DNA of 39,718 bases from Ruegeria sp. PrR005 (GTDB lineage Bacteria; Pseudomonadota; Alphaproteobacteria; Rhodobacterales; Rhodobacteraceae): the NCBI RefSeq assembly GCF_010500245.1, contig NZ_JAAGOX010000019.1, forward strand, positions 1 to 39,718. Direction: 5' to 3'. The position numbers were made by a program, and so were the translations under genes. This document shows positions 24,427 through 32,800 of this stretch, piece after piece. Position 1 is the first letter of the stretch. Each line of letters starts with the position of its first letter. Under the pieces are notes generated by a model. The model saw nothing but the letters and a program-made list of their open reading frames with translations. It was not told where the DNA came from and searched no databases.

Positions 24427-24789
24427 ATGTTCGGCATTCCCGGCAAACAGGCCGTGACGATGACCCCCAGGGCAGCCGCCCAGATCGCCCGCCTGATGGC
24501 AAAGGGCGGTCATTCCGGCCTGCGCATCGGCGTCAAGAAAGGCGGCTGTGCCGGCATGGAATACACCATGGACTATGTCGACCAGGCCGATCCGCATGAC
24601 GAGGTGGTCGAACAGGATGGCGCCCGGGTACTGATCGCGCCCATGGCGCAGATGTTCCTTTTCGGCACCGAGATCGATTACGAGGTCTCGCTCTTGGAGG
24701 CCGGGTTCAAGTTCAAGAACCCCAATGTGGTCGATGCCTGCGGCTGCGGCGAATCGATCAAGTTCGACGAAAGCCTCGGCAAGGCCTGA
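24427..24789 (+). CDS. sufA: A-type iron-sulfur carrier protein (SufA/IscA/HesB family)
   Basis: The 120-residue protein carries the three conserved cysteines of A-type carriers: one in [10 protein letters not shown] (about residue 38) and a C-terminal CGCGES pair (about residues 103 and 105). These bind or hand over a [2Fe-2S]/[4Fe-4S] cluster to apo-proteins in the cytoplasm. AACGGAGACCCCC supplies the ribosome-binding site before ATG 24427. Whether it is best named sufA, iscA or erpA cannot be decided from sequence; the neighbouring sufT favours sufA. Confidence 0.9.
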   Translation: MFGIPGKQAVTMTPRAAAQIARLMAKGGHSGLRIGVKKGGCAGMEYTMDYVDQADPHDEVVEQDGARVLIAPMAQMFLFGTEIDYEVSLLEAGFKFKNPNVVDACGCGESIKFDESLGKA

Positions 24790-24877
24790 TCCCTTTTGCC
24801 CCCGCCAGATTGTCTTGTCCGCATACCGGTGTTATCCGGTTGCGACGTTTGAACAATGGATGGGCAGGAGGCAGGAC

Positions 24878-25633
24878 ATGCGGCGGAAACTGGCGGCAGG
24901 CAACTGGAAGATGAACGGCACCGGCGCCGCTTTGGACGCGCTTGGCGCCATCGCCGCCGCCCACCCCGCCCCGACCGTCGATATCCTGATCTGCCCTCCC
25001 GCCACGCTCTTGTCGCGCGCCTCTCAGGCGGTCTCGGGCAGCGCCGTGACCCTGGGCGGGCAGGATTGCCATGCCGAAGCCTCGGGCGCGCATACCGGCG
25101 ACATCAGCGCCGCGATGCTGGCCGATGCAGGTGCCGGCGCCGTGATCCTGGGCCATTCCGAACGCCGCGCCGATCACGCAGAGACCGACGCACAGGTCTG
25201 CGCCAAGACCCGCGCCGCGCTGGAGGCCGGGCTGATCGCCGTGGTCTGCATCGGCGAGACGCTGGCCGAGCGCGAGGCGGGCCAGACGCTGGATGTGGTC
25301 TGCGGCCAGCTTGCAGGCTCGTTGCCCGACGGGATCACCGGCAACCAGATCGTCGTCGCCTATGAGCCGGTCTGGGCCATCGGCACCGGCAAGGTGCCGA
25401 CGCTGGAACAGATCGCCGAGGTCCATGACGCGCTGCGCGGCCAACTGGTGGGCCGCTATGGCGCCGAGACAGGTCATGCCATCCGCCTGCTCTATGGCGG
25501 CTCGGTGAAACCCGGCAACGCGGCCGAGATCTTTGCCGTTTCCAATGTCGATGGCGCGCTGGTGGGCGGCGCCAGCCTGAGTGCCGCCGATTTCTCGCCC
25601 ATCGTCAAGGCGCTGGAACTGGCGGCCGGCTGA
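24878..25633 (+). CDS. tpiA: Triosephosphate isomerase
   Basis: This TIM-barrel enzyme of 251 residues interconverts dihydroxyacetone phosphate and glyceraldehyde 3-phosphate. Visible active-site elements are Asn/Lys in AGNWKMN, His in LGHSERR and Glu in [11 protein letters not shown], plus the phosphate-binding YGGSVKP and [14 protein letters not shown] 24878 follows GGAGGCAGGAC. It stands alone between the Fe-S carrier gene and the acetyltransferase; a small GC hairpin (TGCCCG/CGGGCA) lies about 30 bp after its stop. Confidence 0.97.
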   Translation: MRRKLAAGNWKMNGTGAALDALGAIAAAHPAPTVDILICPPATLLSRASQAVSGSAVTLGGQDCHAEASGAHTGDISAAMLADAGAGAVILGHSERRADHAETDAQVCAKTRAALEAGLIAVVCIGETLAEREAGQTLDVVCGQLAGSLPDGITGNQIVVAYEPVWAIGTGKVPTLEQIAEVHDALRGQLVGRYGAETGHAIRLLYGGSVKPGNAAEIFAVSNVDGALVGGASLSAADFSPIVKALELAAG

Positions 25634-25685
25634 CACCGCCGCTTTGCCGCTTGCCCGCGCCGGGCAGGTCCGGGATCATGTACAT

Positions 25686-26159
25686 ATGACATCACCAACG
25701 CTTGCGGTCCGGCAGGCCTCGGATCAGGACCTGCCGCAACTCTTCGACCTCTACCGGCACCTCAACCCCGAGGATGCGCCGCCGCCCGCGCCGGATGTGG
25801 CGCGGGGCATCCTGAAGCAACTGAGCCGCTACGAAGGCAGCGGTGTTTTCGTCGGAGAGGTCGCGGGTACTCTGGTTGCATCCTGTACCCTGATCGTCAT
25901 TCCCAACCTGACGCGAGGCGGCAACCCTTATGGGCTGATCGAGAATGTGGTGACCCATACCGATTTCAGGCAACACGGGTTTGGCCGACGGTTGCTCGAT
26001 CATGCTGCCGAGGCAGCCTGGGAGGCGGGCTGCTACAAGCTCATGCTGATGACAGGCTCGCACCGGCCCGAGGTTTTGCGGTTCTATCAGGATGCCGGGT
26101 TCGAACAGTCCAAGACCGGATTCCAGAAGCGGCGCGTTCCGCCACGACCCGAGGGCTGA
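25686..26159 (+). CDS. GNAT family N-acetyltransferase
   Basis: The 157-residue protein has the GNAT fold. The acetyl-CoA-binding motif appears as VVTHTDFRQHGFGRRLL (Q/R-x-x-G-x-G/A type), preceded by a beta-strand region VFVGEVAGTLVASCTLI and followed by YKLMLMTGS and FYQDAGFEQSKTGFQKR. The start at 25686 sits just after CATGTACAT with no strong ribosome-binding site; in-frame starts upstream would overlap tpiA. The acceptor substrate is unknown. It is followed by a strong terminator shared with the convergent dctM gene. Confidence 0.85.
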   Translation: MTSPTLAVRQASDQDLPQLFDLYRHLNPEDAPPPAPDVARGILKQLSRYEGSGVFVGEVAGTLVASCTLIVIPNLTRGGNPYGLIENVVTHTDFRQHGFGRRLLDHAAEAAWEAGCYKLMLMTGSHRPEVLRFYQDAGFEQSKTGFQKRRVPPRPEG

Positions 26160-26194
26160 ACCGACGAACAGAAAGGCATCGGGACAGAAACAAA

Positions 26195-26231
26195 AACGCC
26201 GGGCAGGGGAACCTGCCCGGCGTTCTCTTTT
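26195..26231. terminator. Bidirectional terminator between the GNAT gene and dctM
   Basis: AACGCCGGGCAGG and CCTGCCCGGCGTT form a perfect 13-bp stem with loop GGAA. CTCTTTTG follows on the plus strand and TTTTTGTTTC on the minus strand. It serves both convergent genes. Confidence 0.88.
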
Positions 26232-26245
26232 GTCTGATCCGACCG

Positions 26246-27682
26246 CTACTTGATGATGATCTCCGGCCCCATCAGCGAATTGGGCAGGAAAGTCGAGAGC
26301 GGCGGAATATACGTCACCATGATCAAGAAGACGAAGAGGACCGCCAGGAAGGGCAGCGCCGCGCGCACCACCGACATCATCGGCATACCGGCCACACCAG
26401 AGGTCACGAACAGGTTCAGACCGACCGGCGGCGTGATCATGCCGATCTCCATGTTCACCACCATGATGATGCCCAGGTGGATCGGGTCGATGCCCAGTTC
26501 GATGGCGATCGGGAACACCAGCGGCGCCACGATCACGATGAGGCCCGAGGGTTCCATGAACTGACCGCCGATCAGCAGGATCACGTTGACGATCACCAGG
26601 AACATCACCGGACCAAAGCCCGCATCCAGCATCGCGCCTGCGATATGCTGCGGGATCTGCTCGTCGGTCAGCACATGCTTGAGGATCAGCGCGTTGGCGA
26701 TGATGAACATCAGCGTGATGGTCAGCTTGCCCGCATCGAACAGCGTGTCGCGGGTGTCGCGGTGAAAGAACGCGGTGATCAACGCTTGCGGCTTGTCCAA
26801 CAGCGACAGGGGCCGCGGTTCGACCGAGCCGTCGGTGACGGCGGCCGCCGAAAGGCTGCGCGCCTCGCGGGGACGCAGCGGACCGATGTCGCGATAGACG
26901 AACATGGCGATGATGAAGGCATAGATCGACGCCACCGCCGCCGCTTCGGTCGGGGTAAAGATCGCCCCCGTGATCCCCGGGATGCCGTAAATCCCGACCA
27001 TGATGATCACGATCAGCATCAGCCCCCAGAACGCGTCGCGGAACGAGGCGCCAACTTCGCCCCAGCCCTGCCACTCGCCCTTGGGCATGCCGCGCATGAC
27101 CGCCATCACGTAGATGGTGATCATCAGCATGAGACCCGCCAGGATACCCGGTATGACGCCCGCCAGGAACATCCGGCCGACGCTGACATCGGTGGCGGAG
27201 GCATAGACCACCATCACGATGGACGGCGGGATCAGGATGCCCAGGGTACCGGCGTTACAGATCACGCCAGCGGCGAAATCGCGGGTATAACCCGCCTGCC
27301 GCATCGCCGCGATGACGATGGTGCCGATGGCGACCACGGTCGCGGGCGACGAGCCCGACAGCGCCGCAAACAGCATGCAGGCAAAGACGCCCGCAATCGC
27401 CAGACCGCCGCGCAGGTGGCCGACGCAGGCGATGGAGAAGCGGATGATCCGCTTGGCCACGCCCCCGGTGGACATGAAGCTGGAGGCCAGGATGAAGAAC
27501 GGAATGGCCAAGAGCGTGTAGTGTCCTGCCATCGCCTGGTAAAAGCTCTGTGCGATCGAGGCCAGCGAGGTGTCCGAGAAGGCCAGCAGGAAGATGATCG
27601 AGCTGAGGCCCAGCGACACCGCGATCGGCACGCCGATCAGCAGAAAGCCCACGACCATCGTGAAAAGAATGACGACATCCAT
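26246..27682 (-). CDS. dctM: TRAP transporter large permease DctM
   Basis: The 478-residue inner-membrane protein is the transport subunit of a C4-dicarboxylate TRAP system driven by a Na+ or proton gradient. Many hydrophobic helices are visible, with typical segments GVPIAVSLG, LLAIPFFILASSFM, ALSGSSPATV and NAGTLGILIPPS in the first half, and a matching ITPPVGLNLFVTSG in the second. A cytoplasmic loop of about 60 residues (near 270-330) carries charged sequence. The start is 4 bp from the dctQ stop, as expected for an operon. Confidence 0.95.
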   Translation of the reverse strand: MDVVILFTMVVGFLLIGVPIAVSLGLSSIIFLLAFSDTSLASIAQSFYQAMAGHYTLLAIPFFILASSFMSTGGVAKRIIRFSIACVGHLRGGLAIAGVFACMLFAALSGSSPATVVAIGTIVIAAMRQAGYTRDFAAGVICNAGTLGILIPPSIVMVVYASATDVSVGRMFLAGVIPGILAGLMLMITIYVMAVMRGMPKGEWQGWGEVGASFRDAFWGLMLIVIIMVGIYGIPGITGAIFTPTEAAAVASIYAFIIAMFVYRDIGPLRPREARSLSAAAVTDGSVEPRPLSLLDKPQALITAFFHRDTRDTLFDAGKLTITLMFIIANALILKHVLTDEQIPQHIAGAMLDAGFGPVMFLVIVNVILLIGGQFMEPSGLIVIVAPLVFPIAIELGIDPIHLGIIMVVNMEIGMITPPVGLNLFVTSGVAGMPMMSVVRAALPFLAVLFVFLIMVTYIPPLSTFLPNSLMGPEIIIK

Positions 27683-27686
27683 CGGA

Positions 27687-28382
27687 TCAGTCCTTGTTCA
27701 GGGCGGCGGCTTCGGCCACCGCGTCTTCGGCCTCGTGGCTCACGATCAGGCTTTCGCGGGAACCGCGCAGCACGCCCAGCGTGGCCTGCACAAAGCGGAA
27801 CAGCAGCAGCGCCGAGCCGGCCGGCAGGATGAAATAGGGGATCACCCGCGGCAGTTTCTCGTATTCTTCGCCGTAGTTGATCAGCGGTTCCAGCCAGCGG
27901 AAGATCTCGAGCATCGGCACCTGGTCGGTGACATAGAAGGCCCGGTCGCGCACCCCTTCGGTAAAGCCCAGCGGGAACCAGCGGCCCTCGGTCGGTTGCA
28001 GCGCGGCAAAGGGCGCCCAATAGTCCCACGACCCCTTGAACAGCATGATGCCATAGAGGATGCAGCACAGGCCCGATACCAGCGCCATCATCTTGCGGCC
28101 GCCGGGATTGAGCAGGTTGATGACCACGTCGACCCCCAGATGGGCCGTCACCTTCACACAGTAGCTGACCCCGAAGATCACCAGCCAGGCGAACAGGATC
28201 AGCACCACTTCGAGCCCCCAGATCAGCGAGCTGTTGAAGACATAGCGCAGAACCACGTTGATGAAGGTGAGCAGGGTCATCAGGCCGAGGATGACGGCGA
28301 TGGCGGTCTCCTCGATATTGTTTATCACGCGACCGAAGGCGGACTCCGACTGGCCGGTCACGTCATGCGACGGACGAGACAT
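27687..28382 (-). CDS. dctQ: TRAP transporter small permease DctQ
   Basis: The 231-residue membrane protein has the four-helix plan of DctQ subunits: helix 1 near AIAVILGLMTLLTFINVVLRYVF, helix 2 WGLEVVLILFAWLVIFGVSY, helix 3 ALVSGLCCILYGIMLF and a last helix near PYFILPAGSALLLFRFVQ. The long loop between helices 3 and 4 (residues ~120-175) makes it larger than the commonest DctQ. The motif WGLEVVLILFAWLVF-like is typical. ATG 28382 (GGAGAATGATC upstream) is preferred over 28388. It binds DctM in the membrane; a hairpin separates it from dctP. Confidence 0.9.
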   Translation of the reverse strand: MSRPSHDVTGQSESAFGRVINNIEETAIAVILGLMTLLTFINVVLRYVFNSSLIWGLEVVLILFAWLVIFGVSYCVKVTAHLGVDVVINLLNPGGRKMMALVSGLCCILYGIMLFKGSWDYWAPFAALQPTEGRWFPLGFTEGVRDRAFYVTDQVPMLEIFRWLEPLINYGEEYEKLPRVIPYFILPAGSALLLFRFVQATLGVLRGSRESLIVSHEAEDAVAEAAALNKD

Positions 28383-28427
28383 GATCATTCTCCGAAAGAT
28401 GGGATGATGTCCGTAGGGACAGGGAAC

Positions 28428-28452
28428 GGGCGGCCCGGGACCCAGGCCGCCC
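28428..28452 (-). terminator. Intercistronic stem-loop between dctP and dctQ
   Basis: GGGCGGCC and GGCCGCCC form a perfect 8-bp stem with a 9-nt loop, 9 bp after the dctP stop. No U-run follows. In operons for binding-protein transporters such hairpins often make the binding-protein mRNA more abundant than the permease mRNA. Confidence 0.6.
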
Positions 28453-28461
28453 TGCCAGGCA

Positions 28462-29463
28462 TTAGCTGGCGTTGTTGAACTCTTGCGCCTTGGCGATGTT
28501 GTCGGCGCCGATACCGTCCTCGAACTTCTGCCAGACCGGTTTCATCGCATCGACCCACATCTGGCGCTGTTCCGGCGTCAGTTCGCGGATCACGCCGCCA
28601 GCATCCAGCACCGACTGGCGGGCGGCGGCGTCGACGTCGCCCACGGCGGCGTTCCGCGCGTCGGTCACCTCGCTCAGGATGGTGGTGAACTGCTCGCGCA
28701 CCGCCGGATCCAGGCTGTCCATCCAGTCGACCGAGGTCACCACGAGATAGTCGATGATGCCATGGTTGGTCTCGGTGATGCCGTCCTGCACCTCAAAGAA
28801 CTTCTGGCCGTAGATGTTGGACCAGGTGTTTTCCTGACCGTCGACAACGCCGGTCTGGAGCGCGCCATAGACCTCGGAGAAGGCCATCGGCTGCGGGCTG
28901 GCGCCCAGTGCTTCCATCTGTGCCACGATCACGTCGGACGGCTGCACGCGGAATTTCAGACCCTTGGCATCATCCGGCGTCATCAGCGGCTTTTTGGCCG
29001 ACATCTGCTTCATGCCGTTGTGCCAGAATTCGAGGCCCAGCAGGCCGCGGCGCACCATCGATTCCTTCATCGCCTGACCGGTTTCCGATTTCTGGAAAGC
29101 GTCGACCGCCGCGATGTCCTTGAACATGAAGGGCAGGTCGAAAATCTGGAACTGCTTGGTGAAGGTCTCGAACTTGGACAGCGAGGGCGCGGCCAACTGG
29201 ACGTTGCCCTGCAACATCGCTTCAAGCACTTGGTCATCGTTGTAAAGCGTGGAGTTCGGATAGATCTCGACGCACATCGTGCCGTTCATCTCGGCATTCA
29301 CCCGCTCGGCCAGCAGCGAGGCGGCGATACCCTTGGGGTGCTTGTCGGTGTTGGTCACATGCGCGAACTTGACGACGATCTCGCCCTCTTCGCAGCTGGC
29401 CAGGGCGGCCCCTGCGGTCACACTCAGCGCCAGCGCGGTTGCAGCGGTGGTCAGGAATTTCAT
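28462..29463 (-). CDS. dctP: TRAP transporter solute-binding protein DctP (C4-dicarboxylate type)
   Basis: The 333-residue precursor has a Sec signal peptide (MKFLTTAATALALSVTAGAALA, cleavage near residue 23). The mature part shows DctP family sequence: VVKFAHVTNTDKHPKG, LKFRVQPSDV (with the arginine that pairs with the substrate carboxylate) and SEVYGALQTGVVDGQENTW. It should bind C4-dicarboxylates such as malate, succinate or fumarate in the periplasm. CGGGAGGAGACC before the ATG is a strong ribosome-binding site. Gene order dctP-dctQ-dctM with dctBD directly upstream supports the C4-dicarboxylate assignment. Confidence 0.94.
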   Translation of the reverse strand: MKFLTTAATALALSVTAGAALASCEEGEIVVKFAHVTNTDKHPKGIAASLLAERVNAEMNGTMCVEIYPNSTLYNDDQVLEAMLQGNVQLAAPSLSKFETFTKQFQIFDLPFMFKDIAAVDAFQKSETGQAMKESMVRRGLLGLEFWHNGMKQMSAKKPLMTPDDAKGLKFRVQPSDVIVAQMEALGASPQPMAFSEVYGALQTGVVDGQENTWSNIYGQKFFEVQDGITETNHGIIDYLVVTSVDWMDSLDPAVREQFTTILSEVTDARNAAVGDVDAAARQSVLDAGGVIRELTPEQRQMWVDAMKPVWQKFEDGIGADNIAKAQEFNNAS

Positions 29464-29590
29464 ATCGGTCTCCTCCCGAAATTCTTGGTGATGCTCCTCT
29501 GGGCTCCTTCCTCAAGAAGCCGCATGGTGGGCAGTGAAGCGATTCGCGACGCCGCACTCAACAGATAGTCACACCGGGACCGCAGAGGGT

Positions 29591-29618
29591 ATTTTATGTC
29601 ATAATTTCAAATATTTGA
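29591..29618 (-). promoter_or_regulatory. Candidate dctP promoter core with AT-rich palindrome
   Basis: On the minus strand TAAAAT (29591-29596) is a good -10 box, but only a weak -35 (CTCAAA) is found 17 bp upstream, as expected for an activated promoter. A 12-bp palindrome TCAAATATTTGA (29607-29618) overlaps the spacer and -35. On the plus strand it matches all but one base of the IHF consensus. I found no convincing GG-N10-GC sigma-54 element between the palindromic sites and dctP. Confidence 0.4.
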
Positions 29619-29658
29619 GGAAAGATCAGCCAGGGACTCATCAAGTCCGGTCGCGCGC

Positions 29659-29678
29659 CTGTGCGGAATTCCGCACAG
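29659..29678. promoter_or_regulatory. DctD-like binding site 1
   Basis: A perfect 20-bp palindrome with core GTGCGGAATTCCGCAC, centred 205 bp upstream of the dctP start. It closely resembles the DctD sites known from rhizobial dctA promoters. Confidence 0.75.
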
Positions 29679-29690
29679 CCCGATCAGGCC

Positions 29691-29710
29691 CTGTGCGGAA
29701 ATCCGCACAA
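29691..29710. promoter_or_regulatory. DctD-like binding site 2
   Basis: Second site with core GTGCGGAAATCCGCAC, 32 bp (about three helical turns) from the centre of site 1, so two dimers could bind the same DNA face. Confidence 0.75.
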
Positions 29711-29744
29711 GCAGCGCGAATCGCGTGGGCTCAGTGAGTCGGCA

Positions 29745-29773
29745 CCGAAGAAAATTCGTCGAATGTTCTTCGG
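29745..29773 (-). terminator. Inverted repeat downstream of dctD
   Basis: CCGAAGAA (29745-29752) and TTCTTCGG (29766-29773) are exact complements, with further pairing inside (ATTCG/CGAAT). It begins 20 bp after the dctD stop. No U-run follows on the minus strand, so a role as terminator is likely but not certain. Confidence 0.5.
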
Positions 29774-29792
29774 CACGCCCCAGCCCGATCCG

Positions 29793-31022
29793 TCAGCGCC
29801 GGTAGGTCTCGGGCTTGATGCCATAGCGGGCGAGCTTGTCGTAAAACGTCTTTCGCGGCAGTTTCAGCGCCTGCGCCGCCTCCGAGGCATGACCGTTATG
29901 CCGCCCCAGCGCCGCGATCAGAAGCGAGCGTTCGACCCGCGCCATCTGCTCGCTCAGCCCCAGTTCGGCGGCCTCGGCCACCTCTTCGGGCATACCCAGA
30001 ACGAACCGCATAGCCGCCGACATCAGCGAACGCGCATTACCCGGCCAGCTTTGCGCCATCAGCGCCGCCAGGAAATCGGGCGTGACCTCGGGCACCGGGA
30101 TGCCCGCCTGCTCCGCCGCCTGCACCACATAGTGGCGGAAGATCACCGGGATATCCTCGGGCCGCTCGGCCAGCGAGGGGATTCGCACCCGCATCCCTTC
30201 GAGGCGATAGAACAGATCGGCGTTGAACCGCTCTTGCTCGACCAGCGCGGCCAGATCGGCGGTGGTGCCCGCCAAGAGCCGCACGCCCCTGCCCTGCTCG
30301 ATTTGCTCCAGCGCCGCGTATTGGGTGGCCTGCGACAGGGCCGAGACCTCATCCAGGAACACCGAGCCCTCGGCCGCGTCCTTGCACAGGCGTGTGAACT
30401 CGGCCGCGTCCAGTCCCGCGGCGGGCCGTTTCAGGAACGGCCCCTGCGCGCGCGGCGACATCAGGTGAATGACCTCGGCCACCTTGGAGATGCCACTGCC
30501 CGCAGGTCCGGTCACCAGCACCTCGGCCAGCGTCGGGGCCACCGTACGCACCCGCTCGCGCAGCGCCTCGGATTGTGGCGAGCTGCCGAAGAGCAGCCGC
30601 GCCGCCGGATCACCGCGTTCCAGCTGCCGTTTCAGCGCGCGGGTCTCCAGCACCTGCGCCCGCGCCCCGATGCCGCGCCCGATCACCGCCAGCAGATCGG
30701 CGGCGGCACAGGGTTTTTCCAGGAAATCATAGGCCCCCTCGCCCATCGCCTTGACCGCCATCGGGATGTCGCCCTCGCCGGTCAACAGGATCACCGGCAG
30801 TTCCGGGTCAGTCTCGCGAGCGTAGTTCAAGAGGTGAAACCCGTCCCGCCCGGGCATCCGGATGTCGGACACGATGACGCCCTCGAACCGGGGCGTGATA
30901 TGGTCCTTGGCCGCCACGAAGGATCCCGCCGTCACCGCCTCGTACTCGGCCAGTTCCAGCGTCTGGCTCAGCGCCTCGCGCACGGCGGCATCGTCATCGA
31001 CCAACAGAACCTTGCGGATCAT
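29793..31022 (-). CDS. dctD: C4-dicarboxylate response regulator DctD with degenerate AAA+ domain
   Basis: The 409-residue protein has a receiver domain (VLLVDDDAAVRE; phospho-Asp in VSDIRMPGRDG near residue 53; Lys in FLEKP), an NtrC-like AAA+ domain and a C-terminal Fis-type HTH (HASEAAQALKLPRKTFYDKLARYGI). The AAA+ domain is unusual: the Walker A region reads TGPAGSGISK with Ile at the lysine position, and about 35 residues that normally carry ESELFGHEKGAFTGA are absent between GPFLKRPAAG and the Walker B SVFLDEVS. The arginine in the usual FREDLYYRL motif is Asn. It therefore probably cannot remodel sigma-54. It overlaps dctB by 4 bp and lies upstream of dctPQM. Confidence 0.9.
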   Translation of the reverse strand: MIRKVLLVDDDAAVREALSQTLELAEYEAVTAGSFVAAKDHITPRFEGVIVSDIRMPGRDGFHLLNYARETDPELPVILLTGEGDIPMAVKAMGEGAYDFLEKPCAAADLLAVIGRGIGARAQVLETRALKRQLERGDPAARLLFGSSPQSEALRERVRTVAPTLAEVLVTGPAGSGISKVAEVIHLMSPRAQGPFLKRPAAGLDAAEFTRLCKDAAEGSVFLDEVSALSQATQYAALEQIEQGRGVRLLAGTTADLAALVEQERFNADLFYRLEGMRVRIPSLAERPEDIPVIFRHYVVQAAEQAGIPVPEVTPDFLAALMAQSWPGNARSLMSAAMRFVLGMPEEVAEAAELGLSEQMARVERSLLIAALGRHNGHASEAAQALKLPRKTFYDKLARYGIKPETYRR

Positions 31023-32752
31023 GCCGCCTCATCCTCTCTGTAACGTTCCAGTTCCACGGTGAAGGTCGCGCCCTCGCCCGTGTTCTCGCCCCGGATATTG
31101 CCGCCAAAGCTCTGCACCAGCCCGTAAGAGATCGACAGGCCCAGCCCCATCCCCTCGGAACTGCCCACCGCCTTGGTGGAATAGAAGGGCTCGAAAATCT
31201 TCTCGGGGTCGGCGATGCCCGGCCCGCTATCGGATACGGTGACCATCAGGCGCGCGCCCTCGACCACCCGGATACGGATGCGCCGATCCCGGGTTGCCGT
31301 CATGGCGTCGGCGGCATTGGTGATCAGGTTGACGAACACCTGTACCAGCCGCACCTCGCCGCCCCAGGCCAGCGCCGGGCTTTCGGGCGGTTGCCAGTCC
31401 ATGGTGATCCCGTCCGCCGCGATCCGGGTTTCGGTCAGCTCGATCGCCGTTGCGATCACCTGGGCCAGATCGACCCGGTTCATCGGTTCGCTCTCGTTGC
31501 GGGCAAAGGCGCGCAGGTTCTTGATGATCCGCGCCATCCGTGCAGCCATGTCTGAGATCCGCGTCAGGTTCTCGCCCGCCTTGTCCTGACGCCCGCGCGA
31601 CAGGAAGGCCGCGCCATTGTCGGCGAACTGGCGGATCGCCATCAGCGGCTGGTTCAGCTCGTGGCTGATCCCCGCCGACATCTGCCCCAGCGCGCTCAGC
31701 TTGCCGGCCTGTACCAGCTCGGCCTGCGCCCGTTTCAGCGCCGCCTCCGCCTCCTGCCGCTCGGCCACCTCGCGGCGCAGTGCGCTGTTGGCCGCCGTCA
31801 GCGCCCGAGTCCGCTGCGCCACCCGGCTTTCCAGCACCTGATTGGCCTCGGCCAGGGTGCGGCGGCGCTCGGTCGCGAGATAGAGCATGGCGCCAAAGGC
31901 CAGGCAGATCGCCGCCACCGCCGCCGCCTGCAACCAGGCGATCCGCTGCGCCGGGGCGATATCGACCACGACCTCGCCGGTCATGCCGATCACCGGCAGC
32001 GCCCGCGACAGGTGCAGCGCCCGCTTGGGCAGGTAAGGCCCCCAGTCCAGACGCCAGATCTCGTGCCCGGCCACCCAGCGCGCCTGGAATGGCCGCGACG
32101 GCCCCTTGGCCGGGACCAGCCCCGGCTGGCCCGCCGGGCGGGTCCACCACAACAGCTCGCTTCGGTTCGAGATAAAGACCACGCCGGAGGCATCGGTAAA
32201 GAACACCGCAGGCGTATTGCCACGCCAATCCCATTCCAGATGCGCGATATCCACCGCCACGATCATTGCGCCGCGCACCTTGCCATCGGGGCCGAATGCG
32301 GGCGCGGCATAGTAAAAGGCGCGCTGGTCCAGCGGATGCTGGACCCCGTGTTCACTGCCCAGCGCCCCATGCAGGGCGCGCCGGAAATACCCGGTCTGCG
32401 ACACATCCCCAAACGACGTGCCGCGCGCCGAGACCCGCACCGCCCCGCGGGTATCGGCATAGAGGATCTCCAGCGCCGATGTCTTGTCCGCGATATCCAG
32501 AAACAGCGCCTGTGCCCGCCGCTGTCCCTCTCTGGTGCCCAGATCGTCCAGCGCGGGGTGATCGGCCAGGAGAACGGCGGTTTCCTGGTATCGCTGCAAC
32601 TGCGCGGTCAGCCGGTCGGTGGCCAGCTCCAGATCGGCCTCGGCCCGCTGCGACAGCTGCCCCAGCGCCTGGCGCAGCCCATAGGACCAGACGCCGGTCG
32701 CCATCAGGCCGACCGCCGCCAGAAAGCCGAGGATGATCCACCAGCGCCGCAT
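31019..32752 (-). CDS. dctB: C4-dicarboxylate sensor histidine kinase DctB
   Basis: The 577-residue inner-membrane kinase has a first membrane helix at about 5-25, a periplasmic dCache-like sensor domain (to about 285), a second helix (AAAVAAICLAFGAMLYLA), a coiled-coil linker and the kinase core. The H-box is GISHELNQPLMAIRQFADNG, the N-box FVNLITNAADAM, and ATP-lid motifs are DSGPGI and GSSEGMGLGLSI. The sensor should detect periplasmic C4-dicarboxylates. Its stop overlaps the dctD start (ATGA), so the pair is translationally coupled. It is divergent from the P450 gene across 48 bp. Confidence 0.94.
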   Translation of the reverse strand: MRRWWIILGFLAAVGLMATGVWSYGLRQALGQLSQRAEADLELATDRLTAQLQRYQETAVLLADHPALDDLGTREGQRRAQALFLDIADKTSALEILYADTRGAVRVSARGTSFGDVSQTGYFRRALHGALGSEHGVQHPLDQRAFYYAAPAFGPDGKVRGAMIVAVDIAHLEWDWRGNTPAVFFTDASGVVFISNRSELLWWTRPAGQPGLVPAKGPSRPFQARWVAGHEIWRLDWGPYLPKRALHLSRALPVIGMTGEVVVDIAPAQRIAWLQAAAVAAICLAFGAMLYLATERRRTLAEANQVLESRVAQRTRALTAANSALRREVAERQEAEAALKRAQAELVQAGKLSALGQMSAGISHELNQPLMAIRQFADNGAAFLSRGRQDKAGENLTRISDMAARMARIIKNLRAFARNESEPMNRVDLAQVIATAIELTETRIAADGITMDWQPPESPALAWGGEVRLVQVFVNLITNAADAMTATRDRRIRIRVVEGARLMVTVSDSGPGIADPEKIFEPFYSTKAVGSSEGMGLGLSISYGLVQSFGGNIRGENTGEGATFTVELERYREDEAA

Positions 32753-32800
32753 ATCCTAGGGTCTTGCATCCGCGCGCGGCCAAGGCAAGGGTGCAGTGCC

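Noticed and set aside
29540-29590. A sigma-54 promoter for dctP around CCGGTGTGACTATCTGTT (minus strand)
   Set aside because: GG is present but the GC at the -12 position is missing and the flanking bases fit poorly.
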